Positions 1-12,899 of a DNA stretch of 64,000 bases are shown piece after piece. Made by a program: the position numbers and the translations under genes. A model generated the notes under the pieces. That model worked only from the letters and a program-made list of their open reading frames with translations. It made no database searches and was not told where the DNA came from. The stretch's first letter is position 1. The number at the start of each line of letters is the position of its first letter. The stretch comes from Torreya grandis (Eukaryota; Streptophyta; Pinopsida; Cupressales; Taxaceae). The stretch covers positions 1,349,001 through 1,413,000 of the forward strand of contig JARHVA010004251.1 of NCBI GenBank assembly GCA_037957365.1, given 5' to 3'.

Positions 1-964
1 ACATTAATTAAGATAAGTATTTAGGAAAATATGACCATTTGAACCATATTTGCACTTGGACAATAGTGCTAGAAATAGGACAACCTAGGTTTTAATGCTC
101 CTCTCCAAGTTAAGTGTTATTTTCTAGAGGGAATGAGACTTGGGGGGATGGATCTAGGCCTGAAAGAGATACCTGGGTCTATAAGGGTTAAGTTTGAAAG
201 GTTTTAGATGACTTGGAATTAGTAAAATAAAATCCTATGAGGTTTTTGCAAGCAAGTAGGAGGACTTATGGATTAGGTGTCATTAGCCACACTAAAGTAA
301 TCAAATTTTGCATTTTATATGACTACATTTGCCCTTCCTTTATTATAGTGATGTAGTGAAGTGAAATACTAAGATAAAGGAAAAAATATAAAGTGTACCT
401 AAACTTACCTGTAAAGGTGAAGCCCATGAAGCTTACATGATGTTGAGTAATGCTAGATAGTGCATAAAGAGCACATTATGCAAGTGTGAATCTATGAAAT
501 GAAATAAAGATTGGATCAATTTTTATCATATGTGATATAAAATAAGAACATACAAATTCTAGGTAAAAAAAGGAATAGAAAGGAATGAATACATCTCACT
601 GAGTACGTAAACCAAAATAAAACCTATTGTGATCCTGAGTAAGGCTGAATGATGTCAGATTGTGCCGGATGATATTGTATCAAAATTTATATCATGAACA
701 GAGTTGAGTGCTCAATTCCCCAAGAAGTGGGTCAAGAATATAATGGCTATCCCTTTGGCTCCATCATTTCCTACTGAGTGAAGCTAGATGATCATGCATG
801 TGATAATTGATGTCTAGACTATGTGCTTAATCCCTCTAAATAGGTGGCTCAAGAATACAAAGGCTGGCCCTTTGGCTCCATCATTACCTACTGAGTGAAG
901 CTAGATGATCATGTGTGTGATAATTGATGTTTGGATTATCTCTTTAATCCCTCTGAATAATGGA
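1..964 (-). repeat. Partial copy of the ~1.8-kb arm repeat (outermost, cut by window edge)
   Basis: This stretch reads, on the minus strand, like 8489-9420 and 10401-11230 and, in the same orientation, like 1860-2850. Shared landmarks include the run around 130 (GAGGGAATGAGACTTGG) and the one at 1940. Its inner end (about 727-964) holds two ~117-bp subrepeats, recognisable by GGCTCAAGAATACAAAGGCT and by AGCTAGATGATCATG. It abuts the arm tail at about 965, where similarity to the right arm stops. No coding sequence is visible. Confidence 0.75.
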
Positions 965-3900
965 TCTTTATTCCTAATTAAAAAAATGGGTTTAAGTAGG
1001 ATAAATTAGTAAATAATGTGAAATAATTAAGCCACTGATTTGTGTAAATAAATTGTATTTTTACCTTTTATAAAAATAGTAATAATAGAGAGAAAATCAA
1101 ACTTAGTTGGAAACTAATTGAGACAGATGTTACAAGGTCTAGAATTTTTTATGCAAGCTTGGGAGACTATCATAAACAAGATCATGGGGTTCATTTTTGG
1201 ATTGGACAAGAGTGTTGAAAGTGGGACACCTTGGTGTTTGATTCTATAGTCCTTTTCTAGAATTTTTGTCTAGGTGATCTAAGTTTTTTGGGTTCTCCTC
1301 GATAGGTCTGTGTTACCCTGTCAGTGAAATATCAAAGCTCGAAAGTCTATGAAGCTCATTATGCATTTATTTTAATATTAAAATCTCTAAGATCTCTTCA
1401 TGATTGAACTTTAATGGTAACTTGGGAAAGAGAGAGAAGGGGTTAGTGTGTAAAGAATATGATGGATGCACTTCACACCTCATGTGTGGGCATGATGCCT
1501 ACATGTCAATACTTCAAGGAGGGATCAAGCTAATGTAGTTCTCCCATTGAAGTGCTTGATACAACTATGTATGAAAATGAAACTAGATGTGAAATTGAGT
1601 GACTTAGAATGACTAGGGGCTGGTGTAAAGGTTTGAATAGGCTTGAAATACTGCTAGATGGTTGTATGCAAAGAATAGGAAAGAGTGCTTGAGTCTACTT
1701 TCTTTTATTATTATTTTTATCTTGTAAATGAGTGCCAACCTTTCTAAATGGAATTTTAATGGAATTTTGTAGGGGATTTAATGATCATGGATTAAATGAA
1801 TTCAAATTAGGTTGACATGAATTAGGATAAGGATTCAAATGAATATGATTGTTAGAAGCTATTTTATACTTGGACAATAGCACCAAAAACATGACACCTT
1901 GGGTTTCAACACTCCTATCCAAATTGGGCACTATTTTCTAGAGGGAATGAGACCTAGGGGGATGGATCTAGACCTAAAAGATATGCCTAGGTATGCAAGG
2001 GTTAAGTTCAGAAGGTTGTGGATGACTGGGAATCAATGAAAGAAAAGCCTAAAAGGGTTATGCAAAAAATTAGGAGAACCTATAGATTAGGTGTCTTTAT
2101 CCATGCTCAAGTAACCAAATTTCATATTTTATATGATTACATTTGTGCCCTTTTATTCTAGTGATGCAGTAAAGTGAAGTACTAGGATAAAGGAAAAAAA
2201 TAGAAAGTGTACCTGAACTTACCTACAAAGGTGAAGCCCATGAAGCTTGTGTGATGTTGAGTAATGCTAGATAGTGCATAGAGAGCACATTGTGCAAGGA
2301 TGAATCTACTATATGAAATAAAGAGTAGATCAATTCTTATTAAATTTGATATAAAACAAGAACATACAAAAATTGAGTCCAAAAAAAAAGAAGAGAAAGG
2401 AATGAATATACCTCACCAGGTACGTGAAATAATATAAAACCTATTATGATCATGAGTAAGGTTGAGTAATGCTAGATTATGTTGGATGATGATGTACCAA
2501 AATTTATATCATGAATAGTGCTGAGTGCTCAATTCCCTAGAAAGTGGATCAAGAATACAAAGGCTAGCCCTTTGGCTCCATCATCACCTACTAAGTGAAG
2601 CTAGATGATTATTCTTGTGATAATTGATGTCTGGACTATGTGTCAAATCCTTATGAATAGGTGGATCAAGAATACAAAGGCTGGTCCTTTGGATCCATCA
2701 TTACCTACTGAGTGAAGCTAGATGATCATGTGTGTGATAATTGATGTTTGGACTGTATGTCCAATCCCTCTGAATAGGTGGCTCAAGAATACAAAGGTTG
2801 GCCCTTTGGTTCCATCATTGACCTATGAAGTGAAGCTATGAAGTAATATTGGTATAAAATAGATGTCATATGATATGGCTCATGGAGCCCATGGATGTTC
2901 TAAAAATTTGACAATGTGGCATGGATAATTGAATGTATGCTAGAAACTAGGCCACTCTTGGCCATTTTGAAAGATAGAGATTAGGCTTCTATGAAATCCA
3001 CTCTAAAACTGATGCATTAGGCTTATGTGAAAACCAACTTGGGAACTTGGGTACTCAAGAAGTTAAAGTTGTATGCAATTTCAACTTGAAAAAGATTCCA
3101 ACCACTTGCAGATGGAGTAAGGCACACAACTACTGAGAATGCCCAGGTAATAAATTAAACTCAGAATCAAAAGAAGACCAATGTGTCATGCAAACCCCTA
3201 ATCACTGGCGTCTAGAACATGGATTTTGATCTGGAAGTTTTGTCAACTACCTAATCTAAAACTAGAAGTGAGAGCCATCATAACACACATGATACCCCCT
3301 ATATCTAGATTTCGTAAGAAAATTGTATTGAAACTGATGATTTTGACTGATTTGGGTGTGCAAAAAATGTAGATGAGCTAAAATTTTTGCTTGTTATTGG
3401 AAAACCTAGGTGTTATTATGCTTGGATAAGAGTGCCAAAATGAGGAAACCCTTGTGTTTGGTATTTTTGTCCATTTTTGACACTATTGTCCTATGCTAAA
3501 ACTAGTTGTTGATCTAAAATTGTCACTTTTTTCTTCTATTTTGACTAGTTTGACCTCTGTATTCTGAACTGGGTGATTTGAATGTTGTTATTTTGATTGC
3601 TAGGAGCTTTTATCTCTATGACAAAACTCCTATTTTTTGCCGCCTCTTTTGAGGGTAGGAATGATAGAACTTGCAATGACTTCCATCAAAAGAAAAGAGT
3701 CATGTGAGTATGTTATGTTGCATAGATACATGATATAACAATGATATATTTGTCAAGATATCTCTAGATATAACAATGTTTGTATTGAGAGATTGTTAGA
3801 TCAATAGGGGTATGCCTAGATAGATATAACAATATAAAAGTATGTATAATGTACTAAAATAGAAATGATAATGTTAGATGTTAGTTGTTATTTTTTAGTT

Positions 3901-4002
3901 GTCAAGGATGGATGGAGCATGATGTCCATCATGACATCTATGATAGCAAGAAAAAATGCATGATATGGATCATGGAATTGAAAATAAGGACAAGCAATCA
4001 AG
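965..4002 (-). repeat. Left arm of a large inverted repeat
   Basis: Read on the minus strand, this arm follows the right arm (7262-12110) from its inner edge outwards: inner segment (about 4002-3060), one ~1.8-kb unit (about 3060-1170) and the tail (about 1170-965). Clear matching pairs are 3905-3945 with 7325-7370 (the GATGTCCATCATGACAT region), 3785-3830 with 7440-7490, and 990-1050 with 12010-12070. The unit holds three ~117-bp subrepeats at about 2535-2850. The arm has one fewer 1.8-kb unit than the right arm. No coding sequence is seen. The arms differ at many positions, so this is an old inversion or an old foldback-type element, not a recent palindrome. Confidence 0.8.
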
Positions 4003-4899
4003 AAACAAGAATAAAAATAAAGAAACACACAAGATTGGCCAAGGGGCTATGCAAATAAGGGAAATGGGCACATGTCACTCAAACTAGAGATCAAGCATAC
4101 AAGGCATGTTCAAATTCCACATATACATTGAAACAAGCAAATATTGGAATGAGGGCCATAGCCACATAGAAGAGTAAAATCAAGGGACATTTGTAAATTT
4201 CCTAAGGCACACATAAGAAACAAAACTAAAACTATAAATGCATTATAATAAGCTATGATAAACAAGAAAAGAAAGCATGTAATGACTAGAAAAATAGTAT
4301 CACATCTAACTAATCAAAGCAAGAGTGAAATTATGCAAGACATGTTTAGTAAAAGACTAAGTATATGATAAAGAGATACACAAGTGCTAGATACTAGTGA
4401 AATGTCAATATGGTAATATGTGTAATCTAGTAAGTAATGAACAATAGCATGATAACTTGGAGTGTGTAGTGTAGGAATGACATAACTTGGATGGTGTAGT
4501 TTTGTAGAAGATGCCCCAATGGGTATGTTTATCGAAGAATGTCTTGAATGTAGATGTAGGATGCCCTTTTAATAGGTAGAGTGATGTAATCAAGTAGTTG
4601 GATGTCACTGCACACACTCAAATAATATCAAGTGAAGCATGGTAATGTAGATAAATTGACAAACAAGAAGCATAGAACAACAAATGTAAGTCCTAGCATG
4701 ATATTAGCAATGTAAAACATGGATGATGCAGACAATCAAAATGTTTTTGGTGTTTGGACATTTTGGAATGTTTTTAGATTTTTTATATGAGTTATGTAAA
4801 ATCAAGCATAAAGAGATTATTTATAGGAAATACTGAGAAATTATGTACAAATAAGCAAAAAAAAAACTATGTACAAGTAAGGCTGAGAAGAGATGATAC

Positions 4900-6170
4900 T
4901 AACCAATGAGTCTCATGAGAGACTCCATATCATGGTGTCCTATATCAAAAAAAGGAATCATGCATGATTGTGAATAATGAGGGAATTGATGTGAATATGA
5001 CTCTAGATATTCAAATTGATTGTCAGTATTTTGGAAATCATAATAACCTGTACTGTTCCACTCATCATTATCATCTTGATTTCAAACCAATGGAATGCTG
5101 GGGTTGATTTTTGTTGTATCTAGATCTTTTCCTTTGATGAACTATGTCTATGAATTATTTGCCTTAGGATTTTTAATGAATCCCAAACCTTGGTTACAAA
5201 CATTATCAACTGCTAGAATAGGAGTAGTGATGCCTTGAACTTGCTTGCCCAACCCTTGACCTTGATAATCAAATTACTGTAGATATTTTTGACCAAACCC
5301 ATACTAATTTGAAAGTTGAGCCTCATTTTAGAGATGTAGATTTGCATCTTTTTGACACTTTATCTATACCTATGGTACTTTTCCTTGCTTGAATTTTGCT
5401 TTTTGATCCTTTTATTGTTCTGAGTTATGCTTTGGTAACCACTTTTTTATTGTTTCTAAATTTGACCCTCTGTGAATCTATTCCTAGATCATTGTGGATT
5501 GCTGGACTAATTTGGTCCTTATTAGCAAGTATCTATTGTATATGTTGTTTTAATTCCAAAAATGAATCTGTGAGTGCCCAAGTATTCTATGATATGCAAA
5601 AAAATATTCAGATCTTCTCACTAGATGTAGAGGAAGTAGTTTGATCAAATTAAATTTAATCATTTCCCATAGTATCTCGCTTGAACTCTTATGTGACTTT
5701 TGAATAATTTTTGAATCACTAGTTGTAGAGTTACTTTTTTGTGATTTCATGTTTTGATATGTAATATTTCTTGCAACTAATTGACTAGGTGAAGGTGCAT
5801 ATACATGATTGACACTAGGGTGCCTTTGAGGTTTTTGTATTATAATATTATTTTCCAATATTATGATATTGTCATATAATAGCTGATTCTATGTTTGTAA
5901 ATCTGAAATTAACTTGCTCGTACTGGTGATTAGATCCCTTAGAGTCTCACAAGTGCAAACCCTAGTTGCTTCCAATTGAACATGTAAGTACATATGCTGA
6001 ATATGGTTTGAAGAAGTTATAGGCTAAATGTATGAATTAGGAACAATAGTATAGGTTGAATCACCTTTTGGATTGGTGATAGCATGGACTTGGTTAGAGG
6101 GAAATAGCTATCACCCTCTTGAGGGACAGGAGGTGAAGGGATTTCTTTCCTCTGCATGAAATATGACAAT
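4900..6170 (-). pseudogene. Decayed retrotransposon gag/protease-region protein with G-patch-like end
   Basis: The minus strand reads nearly open from about 6100 to a stop near 4901 once scattered stops and frame slips are tolerated. The upper part (about 6100-5550) is hydrophilic, with segments such as LEATRVCTCETLRDLITSTS and a basic Ser/Lys-rich stretch. At about 5320-5160 a glycine-rich stretch follows, with YQGQGLGKQVQGI and NQGLGF, spaced like a G-patch. The end is acidic, with a terminal HHDMESLMRLIG. G-patch segments follow the protease in several Tat-lineage plant Ty3/gypsy polyproteins, and element B in this window has one at 38114-38217, so the best guess is the gag-to-protease part of a Tat-like element. 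No protease, RT or integrase motif was found here. The family is inferred and the reading is not functional. Confidence 0.5.
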
Positions 6171-6813
6171 GAAACAAGAGTAGCCAAGGATGCCTTTACA
6201 TCTAGGTAAAAACCATGTATATGGGTTAAAATGCATGTAAGTGGATTTATAAATTGTATATCAATATGATTATAGAGAACATTCACCATGAGAGATAGCA
6301 AAAAAGGGATAGAAAGCATGAACTTTTGCATGAATGCATAAGAAAATTCGATGTGTACTATGACATTTTTAATGTGTTTAGGATGATAAACTTTAAAATT
6401 GTTCCATATGAGAGATATAAAGTAAAGGATAGACATCATGAATTTTTACATAAAGACATATAAACATTTTACATGTAAAATAACATTTCAAATGCGTTTT
6501 GAAAGATGGAGTTGGTAATTATTTTGTATGAGCAAAAGAGAATATGCAAAAATAATTTTGAAATTTTATGCATTTTTGGCAATGAATTTTGTAATATTGT
6601 CCCATATAATGAAACATAAGCATGAAATGCAAAGGATTAAGGTTTGTACTAGCATATGATAAACTTCGTCATTCATGTATATGATAGGACCCATTATGGT
6701 TTCCTTGTTATTTGCAAGAAATGTAAGAAAAATTTATACATAAGTGAGAATCATTTTTATAAATTGATTATGGATGTAAGGTGATACATCAATAAGAAAA
6801 TAGGTGTTAGCAC

Positions 6814-7225
6814 ATGCAACTAGGGATGTAACAATGATAGTTTTGCAAAATACTATGAATTTTTGAAATTAAAGTTGAATATCTGATTTAAGTATGCAAG
6901 TAAAAATTCAAAAATTTATGGGAAAGTGTTTGATTAAATGGGACCTAGTAGATGCAAGTAGGGGTTTGAGGATTTTTTTTATAAAAAAATTCCTATGATT
7001 TTTTAAAATTTGAAGTGATTTTTTTATTTTAATAGTCAACTAAAAATTTAGAAAATGATTGGAAAATTACTGGGAGCTAGTTGATGCAACTAGGGTTTGA
7101 AATAAAATTATTTTTGAAATTACTATTGAATTTGAGAATTTGAATCAAATTTTTGATTTAGATATGCAAGCAAAAAATTAGGAAATTATTGGATTAATAT
7201 TGGAAAATTATTGGAACCTAGTACA
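6814..7225. repeat. Degenerate ~135-bp tandem repeat, about three units
   Basis: A landmark like GATGCAACTAGGGTTTGA recurs near 6814, 6952, 7084 and, decayed, 7222, with a period of about 132-138 bp. Each unit also holds a TTGATTTAGATATGCAAG-like stretch and a run of AAATTATTGGA-like sequence. The units are diverged by substitutions and small indels. It sits at the inner edge of the right inverted arm and has no visible counterpart at the inner edge of the left arm. Confidence 0.6.
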
Positions 7226-7261
7226 TTCAATTATGGTTTGAAATAATGAATGTATTTATTT

Positions 7262-10200
7262 GATTGATTGCTTTTTATATTGTTACAATGCCATGATTCA
7301 TATCATATATTTTCCTTACTTTCTTGGATGCCATGATGGACATCATGCTCCATCTCTCCTTGACAACTAAAAACTAACATCTAACATCAAACATTTCCAG
7401 TTTTAGTTTAGTACATTGCACATGATTTTGCATTGTTATATCTATCTAGGCATACCCCTATTGATCTAACAATTTCTCAATACAAAAATTGTTATATCTA
7501 GAGATATCTTGTCAAATATAATTTCTATATCTTGTATCTATGCAACATAACACACTTACAGGATTCTTTTCTTTTTAGGGATGTCATTGCAAGTTCAATC
7601 ATTCTTACTCTCAGAAGAGGGGGGGAAAAATAGGGGTTTTGTCACAAAGATCAAAGATCATAGTAGTAAAAATAGTAACATTTATATCACCTAATTTAAA
7701 ATCTAGAGGTCAAACCAGTTAGAATAGAATAGAAAATAGTGATAATTCCATATCAACAACTAGTTTCAGCACATGACAAAAACATCAAAAATAGATAGAA
7801 TCACCAAACACAAGGGTGTCCTCATTTTGGAACTCTTGTCTAGGTAGAAAAACACCTAATTTTTATAGTAATACACAAAAAAAATCATCTCAGCTACAAT
7901 TTTTACACATCTAGATCAGTCAAAATCAGTAGTTTTAGTATAGTTTTTTCAGGAAATCCAGATATAAGGGGCTATCATGTGTGTAATGATGAATCTCACT
8001 TCTAATTTTAGATTAGGAAGTTGACATAACTTGTAGATCAAAATACATGTTTTAGACACCAGTGATTGAGATTAATGTACATAACATATTGGTCTTCTTT
8101 TGTTTCTGAGTTCAGTTTTTTACCTAGGCATTCTCAACAGTTGCATGCCTTACTCCATCTATAGGTGGTTAGAATCATTCTCAAGTTAAACTTTCATATA
8201 ATTTTAACTTCTTGATTACTTGATTTCTTGAGTTGGATTTCACATAAGTATATTACATTAGTTTCAGAGTGGCTTTTATACAAGCCTAACTTACATCTTT
8301 TGAAATGACCAAGAGTGGCCTAGTTTCTAGCATACATTCAACTATTCATGCCATATTGTCAGATCTTCAGAGCATCCATGGGCTCCATGAGCCATCGCAT
8401 ATGACATATATTCTATACCAATATCAACTCATAGCTTCACTTCATGGGGAAATTATGGAGCCAAATGGCCAACCTTTGTATTCTTGAGCCACCTATTCAG
8501 AGGGATTGGACACATAGTCCAGAGATTGATTATCACATGGATGATAATCTAGCTTCACTCAGTAGGAAATGATGGATCCAAAAGGCAAACCTTTGTATTA
8601 TTGATCCACTTTATAGGTAATTGATCACTCAAATTTGTTCATGATATAAATTTTGGTATAACATTATTTGGCACATCCAATATTACTCAGCCTTATTCAG
8701 TATCACAATAAGTTTTGTATTGGTTCACATACCCAATGAGGTGTATTCATTATTTTATCTTCCTCTCTCTTACCAAAATTTATATGTTCTTATTTTATAT
8801 TGCATATAATAAGAATTGATCTAGTCTTCATTTTCTTTTTGTAGATTCACACTTGCACAATGTGCTCTTTATGTACTATCCAACATTACTCAGCATCACA
8901 CAAGCTTTATAAGCTTCACCTTTACAAGTAAGTTCAGGTACACTTTATATTTATTTCTTTTATCCTAGTGTTTCAATTTTATGCATAACTAAAATAAGGG
9001 GGGGGGGATTTAGTCATGTAAAATGTAAAAAAGGATTACTTGAGTGTGGTTAATGACATCCAATCCATAGGTCCTCCTACTTGATTTCACAACCCTCATA
9101 GGGTTTTCTTTCACTGATTACCAATCATCCATAGCCTTCCAAAATTAACCCTTACAGACGACCTAGGAAAATATTTTAGGCCCAGGTCCATCCCCCCATG
9201 TCTCATTCCCTCTAGACAATAACACCTAACTTGGATAGGAGCATTGAAACCCAGGGTGTCTTATTTGTGGCACTATTATCCAAGTGAAAATTTAGTTCAA
9301 ATGGTCATTTTTTCCTAAATCCTTATCTTAATTCATGTCAACCTAAAATGAATTCATTTAATCCATGAAAATTAGGTTCCTTATAAAATGCCATACAAAA
9401 TCTATTTAGAAGGGTTGACACTCATTTACAAGAGAGAAGCAAGAATACAAGCAAGTACACTCAAGCACTTTTCCCTATTATCTACATACAACCTTCTAAT
9501 TTTATTCTAAGCCTATTCAAACCCTTGAAAAAATCCATAGCCATATAAATTCCACCCAATTTTGCATCTAGTTATATTTTCATACACAATTGCACCAAAC
9601 ACTTCAATGGGAGAACTGCATTAGCTTGATCTATCCTCGAAGTATTTGTATGTAGGAAATGTGCCCACACACAAGGTGTGAAGTGAATCTAGGGTATCCT
9701 TTACACAAAAACCCCTTCTCTCTCTTTCCAAAATTTTATTTTCAATTTCAAGCACAAAGATCTCCTAGGGATTTTGAAGATTAAAATAGACACATAGTGA
9801 TCTTTGTAGACTTTTGAGATTCGATATTTAAAATGATAGGGTAACACATACCTGTCAAGCAGAACCCAAAAAACTTAGATCACCTAAACAATAGTGCCAA
9901 AAAATGACTACAATGCTGAACATCAGGGTGTCCCACTTTTGGCACTCTTGTCCAATCTAAAAATGAACTCTAGGATCCTGTTTGTAATAGTCTCCCAAGA
10001 TTGCACAAAAGTTTCCTAAGTTTCTAAGTTGGATTTCACATGAGCATATTGCATAAATTTTGGAGTGGATTTTATACAAGTCTAACCTCCATCTTTCAAA
10101 ATGGCCAAGAGTGGCCTAGTTTCTAGCATACATTCATCTATACACACCACATTATCATATTTTCAGAGCATCCATCGGATCCATGAGCCATCTCATATGA

Positions 10201-12110
10201 CATATATTCTATACCGATATCACTTCATAGCTTCACTTCATGGGGCAATGATGGATCCAAAGGGCCAACCTTTGTATTGTTGAGCCACATATTCAAAGAA
10301 TTTAGATGCATAGTCCAGACATCAATAAACACACACATGATCATCTAGCTTCACTCAATTGGCAAAAATGGAGCCAAAGGGACAGCTTTGTATTCTTGAT
10401 CCACCTATTCAAATGTATTAGACACATAGTCCAGACATCAATTATCACACACATGATCATCTAGCTTTACTCAGTAGGTGATGATGGAGCCAAAGGACCA
10501 ACCTTTGTATTCTTGAGCCACTTTCTAGGGAATTGAGAACTCAACTCCATTCATAATATAACTTTTGATACAACATCATCCAATACAATTTAGCATCATT
10601 TGTCTTTACTCAAGATCACAATATATTTTGTATTAGTTCACGTACCCAATGAGGTGTATTCATTCCTTTCTCTTCCTTTTTATTTTACCCAGCTTTTGTA
10701 TGTTCTTTTTTTATATCACATATGATAAGAACTGATCTAATATTTATTTTATTTCATAGATTCACACTTTCACAATGTGCTCTTTATGCATTATCCAACA
10801 TTACTTAGCATCACATAAGCTTCATGAGTTTCACATTTATAGGTAAGTTTAGGTACGCTTTCTTTTTTTTTATTTATCCTAGTATTTTGATTTGATACAT
10901 CACCAGAATAAATGGGGGGGGGGGAATGTAGTCCTATAAAATGCAAAATTTTTTTACTTTAATTTGGTTAATGACACCCAATCCATAGCTCTTCCTAATT
11001 TCTTGCACAACCCTCATAGGATTTTCTTACACTGATTTCTAGTCATCCACAACCTTTCAAAATTAACCCTTATAGACCCAATCAAAATTTGTAGGCCCAA
11101 ATCCATTCCCTTAGGTCTCATTCCATCTAAATAATAGTGCCCAACTTGGATAGGAGTGTTGAAACATAAGGTGCCCTATTTTTGGCACTATTGTCCAAGT
11201 GCAAATTTGGTTCAAATAGACATACTTTCTTGAATCCTTATCTTAATTCATGTCGGCCTAACATGAATTAATTTAACCCAAAATAATTAGGTTCTCTATA
11301 AAAGGCCATTAAAATTATATTTAGAAGGGTTAATACTCATTTACAAGAGAGAAGAAAGAATATAAGCAAGTACACTCAAGCACTTTTCCCTATTCTCTAC
11401 ATACAACCTTTCAATTTTATTCCAAGCCTAATCAAACCCTTTCACCAGTCCCTAGCCATATAAATTACACCCAATTTTTCATCTAGTTGCATTTTCATAC
11501 ATAATTTCACCAAAAAATTCAATGGGAGAATTACATTAGCTTGATCCCTCCTCAGAGTATTGGTATGTAAGTAGCGTACCCACACATGGGGTGTGAAGTG
11601 CATCCAATGTATCCTTTACAAACTAACCCCTTCTCTCTCTTTCCTAAATTTTACTTTCAAGTTTAAGCACAAAGAGCTCTTAGGGATTTTGAAGATTAAA
11701 ATAGATGAAGAATGAGCTCTGTTGACTTTTGAGCTTTGATATTTCACTGATAGGGTAACATAGACCTGTCGAGCAGAACCCAAAAAAAATAGATCACCCA
11801 AACAATAGTACTAAAAAATGACTAAAACATTGAACAATAGGGTGTCCCACTTTTGGCACTACTATCTAATCAAAAAACAAAGTTCAAGAACTTGTTTTTG
11901 ACACTGTCCTAGTCCTATACCTGAATTCTCAGACCCTATTTCAGATTGGATAGCTTAGAATAAGCTAAGTCATATTTTATCTTATTTATTACTATTGCAA
12001 AAATTCAATTTGTTTACATAAATTAGTGGCTTAATCATTTCACGTTATTTACTAATTTATTTTACTCCAGACCTATTTATTAGTTAGCAATAAAACTCCA
12101 TTATTCTAAA
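7262..12110 (+). repeat. Right arm of the large inverted repeat, with two 1.8-kb units
   Basis: The arm consists of an inner segment (7262-about 8220), unit R1 (about 8220-10030), unit R2 (about 10030-11840) and a tail (about 11840-12110). R1 and R2 share the same order of landmarks: GGATTTCACAT at 8227 and 10027, CCAAGAGTGGCCTAG at 8309 and 10105, a poly-G run at 9000 and 10915, and CTCATTTACAAGAGAGAAG at 9421 and 11337. R1 and R2 look like an old tandem duplication of one unit. The whole arm is the reverse complement of 965-4002 apart from the extra unit. A short reading frame in R1 and R2 (8305-8487, 10101-10283) is broken by a stop in the left-arm copy and is not treated as a gene. Confidence 0.8.
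10285..10517 (+). repeat. ~117-bp subrepeats (best-preserved pair in the right arm)
   Basis: Two consecutive units start at 10285 and 10401, with a third truncated start at 10518. Each runs from a CCACCTATTCA-like start through CACATAGTCCAGACATCAAT and ATGATCATCTAGCTT to a CTTTGTATTCTTGA-like end. A related pair starts at 8489 and 8606, and minus-strand copies lie at about 727-964 and 2535-2850. The copies vary in number between arms, as expected for unequal exchange within a subrepeat array. Confidence 0.75.
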
Positions 12111-12894
12111 AAACAATAAAACAGTGGGGAGATCAAAGAATGTAAAAAAAATAAATTTTTGAAATATGTTAAAAAAACTTCCCCTTAAAAATAATTTTAT
12201 ACTTATATCTTTATATTTGTTTGATTAATAGGTAATGTGATTTTTTTCTAATAAAAAAATAATTATTATCCTAACAACCATAATTTAATCAAATTTAAAT
12301 TATAAGAGATCCACATCATAAGGTTAAATTAAAATTTTTGGAGGTAAGATAATATGCTATGGTCTTAGTGATATCATGATCTTTATTTTTGACAAAAAAT
12401 ATATAATTATTTAAATTTAATTAATTTCAATGTTCCTTTTAATAAAAAAATGTATTGAAATAATATAATGTTACTAAATGAATGCTTTTATTAGAGTGAT
12501 GGGGATTTGATATTTCATTCTTAATGTCATCCAACATCTAATTATGTATATTCATTTTTTATTCAAATGATCCAAGTCAAGAGCGCCATTGTTATTATGA
12601 GTGGAGCATATACCTACATTGTTTGTTTTCTTTCCTCTTCCATGATATTTCCTATGATAAGTTATATCATATAAATATGGTGTGTTAAGTCTCAATAATT
12701 CATTTGGCTCTCAGGAATCAATGAAGAATTAAAGGTTATTTAATGATTTAAAGAAAATTTGAATTTCTTATAATAATTCATGTGGTTTTTCCACTTGGAC
12801 CCATTTGCATTAGTCTAAATAGTAAAACTAGGAAGATGCAATGGTGGTATGCTCAAGGGTCAACATGGAAGGGTGGTGCATAAAACAAAAGTGT
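12111..12894. other. AT-rich stretch between the right arm and element A; nothing recognised
   Basis: No open reading frame of note, no repeat shared with the rest of the window, and no RNA gene signature. It is the left flank of element A. Confidence 0.6.
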
Positions 12895-12899
12895 AGTCA
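12895..12899. repeat. Left target-site duplication of element A (AGTCA)
   Basis: AGTCA lies directly before the first base of A's 5' LTR and is repeated at 55856-55860 directly after A's 3' LTR, 43 kb away. A 5-bp duplication is standard for LTR retrotransposon integration. The match shows that everything between is one insertion plus later nested insertions. Confidence 0.9.

Larger units (their letters stand above)
4003..7261. other. Spacer between the inverted arms
   Basis: Single-copy relative to the rest of the window. It contains the decayed minus-strand protein (4900-6170) and a tandem repeat at its right end. The stretches 4003-4899 and 6171-6813 show no recognisable gene, RNA or repeat; they are AT-rich with short chance reading frames only. 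Confidence 0.6.

Noticed and set aside
8305..8487. 60-codon frame (KSGLVSSIHS) repeated at 10101-10283
   Set aside because: Conserved only because the 1.8-kb unit is duplicated; the left-arm copy (minus, about 2980-2915) has an in-frame stop, and there is no start or splice context.
1..12110. Inverted arms considered as the two LTRs of one element
   Set aside because: LTRs are direct repeats; these arms are in opposite orientation and no PBS or PPT was found at their inner edges.
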